This document shows, piece after piece, positions 42,423-52,758 of a stretch of DNA of 64,000 nucleotides. Numbering within the stretch: the first letter of the stretch is position 1; the number at the start of each line of letters is the position of its first letter. Origin of the DNA: Microbacterium sp. BH-3-3-3 (GTDB taxonomy: Bacteria > Actinomycetota > Actinomycetes > Actinomycetales > Microbacteriaceae); contig NZ_CP017674.1 of NCBI RefSeq assembly GCF_001792815.1, positions 186,001-250,000 on the forward strand, given 5' to 3'. Position numbers and translations under genes: made by a program. Under the pieces are notes generated by a model. The model was not told the DNA's origin. It ran no database searches and worked only from the letters and a program-made list of their open reading frames with translations.

Positions 42423-43885
42423 CGTGCGGCGTCCGAGGCGAGCATCTCGACCAGCGAACGGACCGTGGCGCCCGTGACGCCCTTGTCGGTGAACCCGAAC
42501 GGCGCCGACTTGTTCATGCCCACACCGGCGATGTCGAGGTGCACCCAGGGGATGCGGGCGGCGTCGGCGGCGTCCGAGACGCGACCGACGAAGTGGCGCA
42601 AGAAGAGGCCGGCGAATAGCGACCCACCGGCGGGATCGCCGATCTTCGCGTTCTGCAGATCGGCGATGGGGGAGTCCAGGTCGTCGACCATGTGGTCGGG
42701 CAGCGGAAGCTGCCACGCGAGCTCGGCCACGCGGCCCGCGGCGGCGAGGTACGTGGCCACGGCCTCGTCGTCGCCCATCACGCCGGTGTGCCGGTTGCCG
42801 AGGGCCACGGTGATGGCCCCCGTCAGGGTCGCGACGTCGACGATGAGATCGGGGTTCTCGCGGCTGGCAGCAGCCAGACCGTCGGCGAGGACCAGACGGC
42901 CCTCGGCGTCGGTGTTCAGCACCTCGACCGTCGTGCCGTCGAGAGTGCGCAGCACGTCACCGGGGCGGATCGCGCGACCCGACGGCATGTTGTCGGCGAT
43001 GCACAACCACGCACTCACGCGGACGGGCAGCTGCATCTCGGCCGCGGCCTTGAGGACGGCCAGAACGGTCGCGGCTCCGCACATGTCGTACTTCATGCCC
43101 ACCATCGATGCCGGAGGCTTCAGCGACAGTCCACCGGTGTCGAAGGTGATCCCCTTGCCGACGAGCGCGACATGACGCTCGGCGCCGGCGGGGGAGTAAT
43201 CGAGGCGCACCATGCGGGGCGGCCGGTCGGAACCCTGGCCGACGCCCAGGATGCCGCCGAAGCCGCCCTCGCGCAGGGCCACCTCGTCGAGCACCTCGAC
43301 CTCGACTGGGAGGCCGGCGACGGCCTCGACGGCGGCGTCCGCGAAGTCGGCGGGCCCGAGCCATTCGGCGGGCGTGGTGACCAGGTCTTTGACCAGCGCC
43401 ACGGCGCCGGAGATGGCGGACACCGCGGCCGTGTCGGCCTCGGAGGGAGCCTCGGCCGTCGAGACCGTCACGCGCGAGGCGCGCGGCTTCGGCGCCTTCT
43501 TCTTGTACGCGGCGAACCGGTAACCGCCGAGCGCCGCACCCTCGGCGAGGGCCCGCCAGGGCGCGGGCACCAGCGAGGCGACCGCGACGTGTTCGAAGCC
43601 CGTGAGCTGACGAAGGCCCGTGCCGGCCGCGTCGCGGAGCGCAGCGGCATCCGGCGTGGCACCGGCGCCGACGACCGCGATCGGCGTTGTCACACCGGGG
43701 ACGTGCACGCGCTGGAACGATCCGACGGCGCCGGTGAAACCCACGGCCGAGAGAGCGGCACCGAGGCCGTCCCACCCGTCGGGATCGGGGGATCCCTCCG
43801 AAACGGTGGCGGCGATCAGCAGAATCGCGTCGGAGGGGATGTCACGGACGGGGGCGTCGGTATGCGCCACGGAGGGAAAGGGCAT
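42419..43885 (-). CDS. pepA: Leucyl aminopeptidase (M17 family)
   Basis: A cytosolic hexameric metallo-aminopeptidase, 488 residues. The catalytic domain holds the metal ligands in VGKGITFDTGGLSLKP and NTDAEGRLVLADGL, plus the DMCGAATVL loop. The ATG at 43885 is preferred over one 9 nt upstream because TAGGAT ends 7 nt before it on the minus strand, the leaderless arrangement seen repeatedly here. It is translationally coupled to lpdA and divergent from the PAC2 gene. Confidence 0.95.
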   Translation of the reverse strand: MPFPSVAHTDAPVRDIPSDAILLIAATVSEGSPDPDGWDGLGAALSAVGFTGAVGSFQRVHVPGVTTPIAVVGAGATPDAAALRDAAGTGLRQLTGFEHVAVASLVPAPWRALAEGAALGGYRFAAYKKKAPKPRASRVTVSTAEAPSEADTAAVSAISGAVALVKDLVTTPAEWLGPADFADAAVEAVAGLPVEVEVLDEVALREGGFGGILGVGQGSDRPPRMVRLDYSPAGAERHVALVGKGITFDTGGLSLKPPASMVGMKYDMCGAATVLAVLKAAAEMQLPVRVSAWLCIADNMPSGRAIRPGDVLRTLDGTTVEVLNTDAEGRLVLADGLAAASRENPDLIVDVATLTGAITVALGNRHTGVMGDDEAVATYLAAAGRVAELAWQLPLPDHMVDDLDSPIADLQNAKIGDPAGGSLFAGLFLRHFVGRVSDAADAARIPWVHLDIAGVGMNKSAPFGFTDKGVTGATVRSLVEMLASDAAR

Positions 43886-43971
43886 GGGCTCCATCCTAGG
43901 TTCGCGCGTGTTCGCTAGCAGCGGGACGCTCCGTCGCCCGGCGCATCCGAGACGGCTCGTAGAGTGGATCC

Positions 43972-44898
43972 ATGCCCCACATCGCCCCGCTGTACGACCG
44001 CGCCCCCGCCGCGCCGCCCGTGCCGTCGGGCCTGCCGCTGGTGATCGCCCTGACCGGCTTCACCGACGCCGGCGGGGCCGTGACCCGACTCGTCGAGTAC
44101 TTCCGCGCCGACCTCGAGCCCAACCCGCTCTACGTCTTCGACAACGACATGCTGCTCGATTACCGTGCGCGGCGCCCCCTCATCACCTTCGTCGAGGACC
44201 ACCTGACCGACTACCGCCCGTCGAAGCTCGAGTTGTCGCTGGCCCACGACTCGCTGGGGCACCCGTTCCTGCTGCTGGCCGGATACGAGCCCGACTTCCT
44301 CTGGGAGTCGTTCTCCGAGACGGTCCTCGAGCTCTCCGCCGGGCTGCAGGTCTCGTCGATCACCTGGGTGCACGCCATCCCCATGCCGGTTCCGCACACG
44401 CGCCCGATCGGCACGACGGTCAGCGGCACGCGCTCAGACCTGGCCGAGGCGCACTCGGTCTGGCGTCCGCACACCCAGGTTCCCTCGACCGTCGGTCACC
44501 TGCTCGAATTCCGCTTCGCCGAGGCCGGCGCCAAGGTCGCCGGCTTCGCCCTTCTGGTTCCGCACTATCTCGGTGACACCGAGTACCCCGCGGCAGCCCT
44601 CGCGGCCCTCGACAGCCTGACGGTCGCGACCGGGCTCGTCTTCTCGGGAGAGGTGCTGCGCGAAGAGAACCGCGAGTTCCTCGGCAAGGTCTCCGAACAG
44701 GTCGAGGGGAGCGACGAGCTCACCCGCATGCTCGAGAACCTCGAAGAGCGCTACGACGCCTACATGGCCGGATCGACGTCGGCCACGCCGATCATCCACA
44801 CCGGCGATCTGCCGAGCGCCGACGAGTTGGCGGCCGAGCTCGAGAGATTCCTGGCCACCCGCCCCGGAGACGACGACCGCCGCGGTCGCCTGGGCTGA
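43972..44898 (+). CDS. PAC2 family protein
   Basis: A 308-residue PAC2 (proteasome assembly chaperone-like) protein, with the family-typical VIALTGFTDAGGAVTRL start and a YVFDNDMLLDYRARRP segment. In actinobacteria PAC2 proteins are common but their role is unclear, and this lineage need not have a proteasome. The ATG at 43972 follows TAGAGT (43960-43965) by 6 nt; together with pepA it forms a divergent pair of apparently leaderless genes 86 bp apart. Confidence 0.9.
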   Translation: MPHIAPLYDRAPAAPPVPSGLPLVIALTGFTDAGGAVTRLVEYFRADLEPNPLYVFDNDMLLDYRARRPLITFVEDHLTDYRPSKLELSLAHDSLGHPFLLLAGYEPDFLWESFSETVLELSAGLQVSSITWVHAIPMPVPHTRPIGTTVSGTRSDLAEAHSVWRPHTQVPSTVGHLLEFRFAEAGAKVAGFALLVPHYLGDTEYPAAALAALDSLTVATGLVFSGEVLREENREFLGKVSEQVEGSDELTRMLENLEERYDAYMAGSTSATPIIHTGDLPSADELAAELERFLATRPGDDDRRGRLG

Positions 44899-45217
44899 CC
44901 CGCCGACGCCGTCGTCCAGGCGGCGCCGCACCCGCCCGGCCTGCGGTCGGGTTCCCCGACGGTCGACGCATCGCCGGACCGTACGCGCCGACGATTGGCC
45001 CCCCGGGGAATGATCGCCGCGTGCGTGGCGTTGTCTACGCATAGATCCCCGGCCCACGTCAAGTCCCGGGCGGGGGATGTGAGACAATGAAGAACCTGAC
45101 CCGTTGTCAACCGGACCAGGAGCCCCCGCTCCTCGGTTCGGGACTTGACAAGGGTCTTACTAGTGTCCGAGAACGACCGGCGGCCGTGCAGCGTACGTTC
45201 CCGGTGAAAGGCGAAAC
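44899..45217 (+). promoter_or_regulatory. rpoD upstream region
   Basis: A 319-bp gap without a gene. The first half shows nothing clear. A -10-like GACAAT (45083-45088) preceded by TGTGA is the best promoter candidate, without a convincing -35. It is followed by the large hairpin at 45099-45155 and then the ribosome-binding region GGTGAAAGGCGAAAC before the GTG at 45218. Confidence 0.5.
45099..45155 (+). promoter_or_regulatory. Structured 5' leader hairpin of rpoD
   Basis: A long interrupted stem: ACCC/GGGT, TTGTCAA/TTGACAA, CCG/CGG and CCAGGAGC/GCTCCTCGG around a CCCC loop. It lies 62 nt before the start codon. There is no T-run after it, so it is more likely a control or stability element of the leader than a terminator. 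The class is unknown to me. Confidence 0.5.
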
Positions 45218-46542
<1,325 letters not shown>

Positions 46543-46546
<4 letters not shown>

Positions 46547-47241
46547 GCGGCGAGGCCAACGCCGGCAAGGCGCTCACCGTTACCGTCGAGGGCACCTCGT
46601 ACGCCCGCATCCCGATCCGCACGCGGGTCGTCATGCCGGGAGACGACCTCGACGCTTTCGTCCTGGAGTACGCGAAGGATGCCGTGCAGCCGGGCGACCT
46701 GCTGTTCGTCACCGAGAAGATCGTCGCGATCACGCAGGGCCGGTCGTACAAGCTCGACACGATCACGCCGCGCAAGCTCGCGCTGTTCCTGTCGAAGTAC
46801 GTCACCCGCACGCCCTACGGCATCGGTCTCGGCATGCCCGAGACCATGGAGATGGCGCTGCGCGAGTGCGGTACCCCGCGCATCCTGTTCGCCGCGGCCG
46901 TCTCGGCCGTGACCAAGGCGTTCGGCCGGAAGGGCGACTTCTACCGCATCGCCGGCGACAAGGCCCGCGCGATCGACGGCCCCACCAAGGGAACGATCCC
47001 GCCGTACAACCAGACCGTGGTGCTCGGTCCGGAGCGCCCGCGCGAGGTCGCCGCTCACCTGAAGTCGCTGCTCGGCGTCGACCTGCAGGTCGCCGTGGTC
47101 GACATCAACGACCTGGGGGGCAACATCCTCGGCTCGACGATGGACAAGGCCGGCGAGAAGCGTCTCGTCGCGATCCTCAAGGACAACCCGCTGGGCCAGG
47201 GACACGAGTCCACCCCGCTGGGCATCGTGCGCCACAGCTGA
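46543..47241 (+). CDS. CofE-like (F420-0:gamma-glutamyl ligase family) protein
   Basis: A 232-residue protein with the CofE fold pattern: [36 protein letters not shown], and [14 protein letters not shown]. Family members add glutamate to coenzyme F420, but this short version occurs in many actinobacteria without other F420 genes nearby, and none is visible here. The substrate is therefore uncertain. The ATG overlaps the rpoD stop, so it is co-translated with the sigma factor. A strong terminator follows at 47252. Confidence 0.8.
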
Positions 47242-47251
47242 CACCACCCGT

Positions 47252-47286
47252 CGAAAGCCCGCTCCGGTCTCGGAGCGGGCTTTTCG
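47252..47286 (+). terminator. Rho-independent terminator after rpoD-cofE-like operon
   Basis: A stem of 13 consecutive base pairs (15 counting two more beyond a single bulge), CGAAAGCCCGCTCCG with its complement, has a GTCT loop and runs into TTTTCG, starting 11 nt after the stop codon. Confidence 0.9.
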
Positions 47287-47335
47287 TCGTCCGTGCGGCA
47301 CAACTCCTGCGTCACCGGCGCGCGATCAGAAACCG

Positions 47336-47367
47336 AAGGCCCGCCCCCTCACGGGAGCGGGCCTTCT
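47336..47367 (-). terminator. Terminator downstream of the ATP-grasp gene
   Basis: An interrupted GC-rich stem, GAAGGCCCGC...GCGGGCCTTC, lies 13 nt beyond the stop of the gene at 47380 on the minus strand. Confidence 0.75.
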
Positions 47368-47379
47368 CGACGTCCGGCG

Positions 47380-48402
47380 TCAGAAACCGATCGCGGCGCG
47401 GTAGCGCGGCTTGTGACCGGTGCGGATCCCGGTGACGCTCGGCTTGTTCTCGTACACGCCGGCACCCCAGTTACCCTCGACGAGCACGGGGCCGTCGGGA
47501 CCGACGACGATGTCCCAGCCCACGTACTGCACCTGCGGCACGACACGTGCGACCTGGTCGACGAACGCCTTCACCTCGTCGATCATCGGCAGCTGGAAGT
47601 CGGCGATGCGGGCTCCCGAGTCGGGGTGCAGTTCGTGCACGTGCCCGTGCGAGTCGTAGCCGGCGCCGAGCGCGTGGCCGTTCTCATCCAGCATCGTGTA
47701 GAAGCCGCCGAAGGTCATCTGGTCGCTCACGGCTCCCCGGCCGAACTTCTGCGCCATCGCGAGGATGTGCGTGGTCGAGCCGTCGAAGAACGCCGTGACG
47801 CGCGTGGTGTTCACCGTGCCGGGGCAGACCGCGGCGAGATCGTCGTGCTGGCGGATGACCTCTTCGACGAGGATCTCCCCGCGCTCGAGCAGGCCCCGGT
47901 GGAAGGCACTCCAGTCCTCGACCTCGGCCGCGTGATAGCGGTGCACGCCGGTCCCGGCCTGGCCGACCGGCTCCTTGGTGACGATGGTGCCTAGACGCTC
48001 GGTGAACGACTTCAGGGCGTCGGCGTTGTCGGCATCCACGACCATCCATTCACGGCGCAGGAAATCGCTGAACCGACGGTCGAACTCGACCTTGTCCTGG
48101 AAGATCCCGCGGTAGTCGGGGTGGTCGTATTTCTGCGAGATCTGATTCGACACGGGGTGCGTCATGTACGTCTCGCGCTCGGCGGGCGTCAGGATCGCGA
48201 AGTCGTAATCGATGTAGTCCTGGAAGCCGACGTTCTTCACACCGGCCTGGAAGAGCATGTCGGCGACCACGAGCGGCAGCGACTTGCCGTGCTGCTCCGC
48301 GGCTTCTTTGGCACGCTCGACCACCGAGCCGACGTCGATGCGGCGGGCGCGTCCGGCAAGGTAGCGGAGGCGGGTGACGGGGGAGAAGCCCTGGGTAGGC
48401 AT
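47380..48402 (-). CDS. Sugar-transfer-associated ATP-grasp protein
   Basis: A 340-residue protein with an ATP-grasp fold of the sugar-transfer-associated type: a basic N-terminus, TIVTKEPVGQAGTGVHRY for nucleotide binding, GEILVEEVIRQH, and the metal-binding WDIVVGPDGPVLVEGN near the C-terminus. ATP-grasp enzymes of this kind join a carboxylate to an amine or sugar and often act in cell-wall or capsule assembly. The exact substrate is unknown. It is divergent from the racemase-like genes with overlapping -10 boxes (48436-48442), which suggests a functional link. Confidence 0.82.
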   Translation of the reverse strand: MPTQGFSPVTRLRYLAGRARRIDVGSVVERAKEAAEQHGKSLPLVVADMLFQAGVKNVGFQDYIDYDFAILTPAERETYMTHPVSNQISQKYDHPDYRGIFQDKVEFDRRFSDFLRREWMVVDADNADALKSFTERLGTIVTKEPVGQAGTGVHRYHAAEVEDWSAFHRGLLERGEILVEEVIRQHDDLAAVCPGTVNTTRVTAFFDGSTTHILAMAQKFGRGAVSDQMTFGGFYTMLDENGHALGAGYDSHGHVHELHPDSGARIADFQLPMIDEVKAFVDQVARVVPQVQYVGWDIVVGPDGPVLVEGNWGAGVYENKPSVTGIRTGHKPRYRAAIGF

Positions 48403-48435
48403 GCACGCTCCGGGATCGGGGGAGAAGGACCCCGT

Positions 48436-48442
48436 TAGTCTA
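48436..48442. promoter_or_regulatory. Overlapping divergent -10 boxes
   Basis: TAGTCT on the plus strand (48436-48441) stands 6 nt before the GTG at 48448. TAGACT on the minus strand (48437-48442) serves the ATP-grasp gene, whose ATG at 48402 would have a leader of about 28 nt. The two hexamers overlap by 5 bp, so the polymerases would exclude each other. Confidence 0.55.
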
Positions 48443-48447
48443 GATGT

Positions 48448-49098
48448 GTGACCTCCACGCTCCCTGCCCGCACGCCCGCGGCCGGGGGAGTCGCGCCCGT
48501 GGCCCTCGTATCGGAGTCCGCTCTGCGCGCCAACGCGCCCCTCGCCCTCGCGGCCGGTGCGGCTTCCGGCGCCGACGACGTCTTCACGGCCGACGGCTGG
48601 GGGCACGGCGCGGCATGGGTGGCCTCCGTGCTGTCCGATCTCGACATGGATGCCGCCGCCCTCGACGCCGCAATCCTGTTCGGCCTACCCGGCTCGCACG
48701 CGCGCCCGGTGCTGTCGCTGCGCGGACGATCCCTCGGCTCCAAGCCCCTGTTGCGCGGGGAGGGCGTCTCGTACGGGTACACGCACCGCGCCCCCCACGA
48801 CACGACCATCGCTCTGGTCACCGGCGGCTATGCCCAGGGCGTCGTGCGCTCGCTCGGCAACGCGGTGACCGTCGCCATCGACGGGCGCCGTCACCGCATC
48901 GTCGGCCGCGTGGCCATGGACGTCTGCGTCGTCGACGTCGAAGACGCCCCCGTCGCCCGGGGGGCCGAGGTGGTCTTCTTCGGCGACCCGGCCGACGGCC
49001 ACCCGTCGCTCGAGGAGTGGACGGATGCCACCGGTCTCACCGCCGCGGAGATCGTTGCGATCGTCGGCGCCCGGGCAGACCGCAGGGTGGCCGCGTGA
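48448..49098 (+). CDS. Alanine-racemase-like protein: truncated barrel plus C-terminal (Tyr) domain
   Basis: A 216-residue protein. Residues ~18-65 resemble the start of the alanine racemase PLP barrel, but the PLP Lys position is Thr (VFTADGWGHGA where VVKADAYGHGA is typical) and the rest of the barrel, about 170 residues, is missing. Residues ~85-216 are a full Ala_racemase_C domain: catalytic-type Tyr109 in GVSYGYTHRAP, GGYAQGVVRSLGN, and VGRVAMDVCVVDVED with the conserved Met-Asp. It cannot bind PLP alone. It overlaps the next gene by 4 nt. The GTG start follows TAGTCT by 6 nt. Confidence 0.85.
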   Translation: MTSTLPARTPAAGGVAPVALVSESALRANAPLALAAGAASGADDVFTADGWGHGAAWVASVLSDLDMDAAALDAAILFGLPGSHARPVLSLRGRSLGSKPLLRGEGVSYGYTHRAPHDTTIALVTGGYAQGVVRSLGNAVTVAIDGRRHRIVGRVAMDVCVVDVEDAPVARGAEVVFFGDPADGHPSLEEWTDATGLTAAEIVAIVGARADRRVAA

Positions 49099-50138
49099 GT
49101 GCCGTCTACCGCGTCGACCTCGACGCCTTCGCCCGCAACCTGCGCCGCGTGCGCGAGGCCGTCGCCCCCGCCGTCCCCATGCTCGTCGTGAAGGACGATG
49201 CCTACGCCCACGGGCTCGAGCGGATCGTGCGGCGCGCGGGCGAGGAGGGCGTCCGCTGGTTCGGTGCGTTCGACGTCGTCACCGGCGCCGCGGTGCGCGC
49301 GATCGCCGGCCCGGACGCGCGCATCTTCGTCTGGCTCATCGGGGGAGCCGACGACCTGGCCGCGGGCATCGCGGCCGACCTCGACCTCGGCCTCGGCGAC
49401 GAGGCCTTGCTCGACGACCTCGCGCGTCTTGCGGCGGACCGCCCGGCGCGTGTGCACCTCAAGATCGACACGGGACTGCATCGCAACGGCATCCGACCCG
49501 AGCGGTGGCAGGGAGCCCTCGCGCGCACCGCCGCGCTGGTCGATTCCGGACGCGCCGTGCTCGAGGGGATCTGGTCGCACATCTCCGAGGCCTCGGATAC
49601 CGACGACGACGACGCCCGTGCCCTGTTCCTCGCCGCGCGCGATCAGGCGCGCTCCGCCGGCCTCGACCCGCGCTTCTCGCACCTCGCCGCCAGCGCGGCC
49701 GGATTCGCACGCGGGGAGTTCCGCGAAGACCTCGTGCGGGTAGGGGCGTTCTCGTACGGCATCCGTCCCGCCGGCGGCCCGAGCGAGACGGACCTCGGTA
49801 TCGAGCCCATCGCCCGTCTCACGGCGACGGTGACGACCGTCGACACGGCGGGCGTCCACCTCGACGTCGGCAGCCTGCACGGCCTTCCCTGCACCCTGGC
49901 CGCCCGCTTCGACGTCGACACTCCCGGGGGCCCCCGCCGGGTCGAGGCGATCCGCGCGACCGAGACCGTCCTCGCGCCGTGGGATGACGCGGCGCCCGGC
50001 GACGAGATCGCGATCTTCGGTCGGGGAGCCCGCAGCAGCGCGACCGACCTCGCCGAGCTCATCGACACGATCGGCGAAGAGATCGCCCTCCGCGTCTCGC
50101 CGAGCCTTCCCCGGGTCTACGACGCCGACGGGCGCTGA
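49095..50138 (+). CDS. alr: Alanine-racemase-like protein: PLP barrel (Lys) with degenerate C-terminal domain
   Basis: A 347-residue fold-type III PLP enzyme. The barrel has the PLP Lys33 in LVVKDDAYAHG, HLKIDTGLHRNGI and IWSHISEASDTDDD. The C-terminal domain (about 240-347) ends normally in IGEEIALRVSPSLPRVY, but the segment that should hold the second catalytic base (SYG.TY) and the GYADG loop is absent or unrecognisable. The upstream coupled gene carries exactly those parts. In alanine racemase the active site is built from the Lys of one subunit and the Tyr of the other, so the two products may form one enzyme. Substrate may be Ala or another wall amino acid. Confidence 0.85.
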   Translation: MSAVYRVDLDAFARNLRRVREAVAPAVPMLVVKDDAYAHGLERIVRRAGEEGVRWFGAFDVVTGAAVRAIAGPDARIFVWLIGGADDLAAGIAADLDLGLGDEALLDDLARLAADRPARVHLKIDTGLHRNGIRPERWQGALARTAALVDSGRAVLEGIWSHISEASDTDDDDARALFLAARDQARSAGLDPRFSHLAASAAGFARGEFREDLVRVGAFSYGIRPAGGPSETDLGIEPIARLTATVTTVDTAGVHLDVGSLHGLPCTLAARFDVDTPGGPRRVEAIRATETVLAPWDDAAPGDEIAIFGRGARSSATDLAELIDTIGEEIALRVSPSLPRVYDADGR

Positions 50139-50168
50139 ACTCGCGACCGACGCCAGGGACCGCGAACG

Positions 50169-50218
50169 CGAAACGGGCCCCGTCCCACTCCCGGAGGAGT
50201 GGTGCGGGGCCCGTTTCG
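50169..50218. terminator. Bidirectional terminator between the racemase and DUF7455 genes
   Basis: A 14-bp outer stem (CGAAACGGGCCCCG) and a 7-bp inner stem (CCACTCC) around CGGA form a very strong hairpin between convergent genes. Confidence 0.9.
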
Positions 50219-50228
50219 ACGTACCGGC

Positions 50229-50450
50229 TCAGTCGGCGGCGGTGAGACGCGCGGTCTCGTCGTGCCACGAGGTGGCGATGCTGCGGAGCTTCTCTTCGTA
50301 CTTGCGGCCGTGGTGCGCGCAGAACAGCAGCTCGCTGCCGTTCACCTCGGCGGCGATGTAGGCCTGCGCTCCGCACGAGTCGCAGCGATCAGCCGCCGTC
50401 AGGCGGTGGTCGAGGACGGCTGACGCTTCGGGTGCAGTCGTAGTGGTCAT
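50229..50450 (-). CDS. DUF7455-like small zinc-binding protein
   Basis: A 73-residue protein with a short zinc-finger-like pattern: [30 protein letters not shown] (positions 23-52), two Cys followed by Cys-x2-His-His. Short actinobacterial proteins with this layout ([16 protein letters not shown]) are common. The function is unknown; zinc binding is inferred from the Cys/His spacing. It lies between the racemase genes and parE, and its likely terminator is the hairpin at 50169. Confidence 0.88.
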   Translation of the reverse strand: MTTTTAPEASAVLDHRLTAADRCDSCGAQAYIAAEVNGSELLFCAHHGRKYEEKLRSIATSWHDETARLTAAD

Positions 50451-50614
50451 CTCGGGTGCCCTCCTCAGTGGTCGTTGGGCGAGTCCCCATATACAACCAC
50501 GCGGATGTTTCCCCTATGCCGCGGCGTGATCACATTTCGCTGTGCGCGTACGACGACCCGACCTCGCTGTGTGTCTGCAAGCGATGTCGGCGGCCCCGAT
50601 TACGCTGGGAGATC

Positions 50615-52683
<2,069 letters not shown>

Positions 52684-52758
52684 GTGTCGGACGACGCCTC
52701 GTCGGCCCGTCGTGGACCAGACGGCGCGCGCCGTGCGGCGCGGCGCCGTCGGCGCGCG

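Noticed and set aside
39024..43175. 1383-codon open frame opposite sucB, lpdA and pepA
   Set aside because: It runs antisense to three clearly conserved enzymes, and its repetitive Gly/Arg/Leu content mirrors their Ala/Pro linkers.
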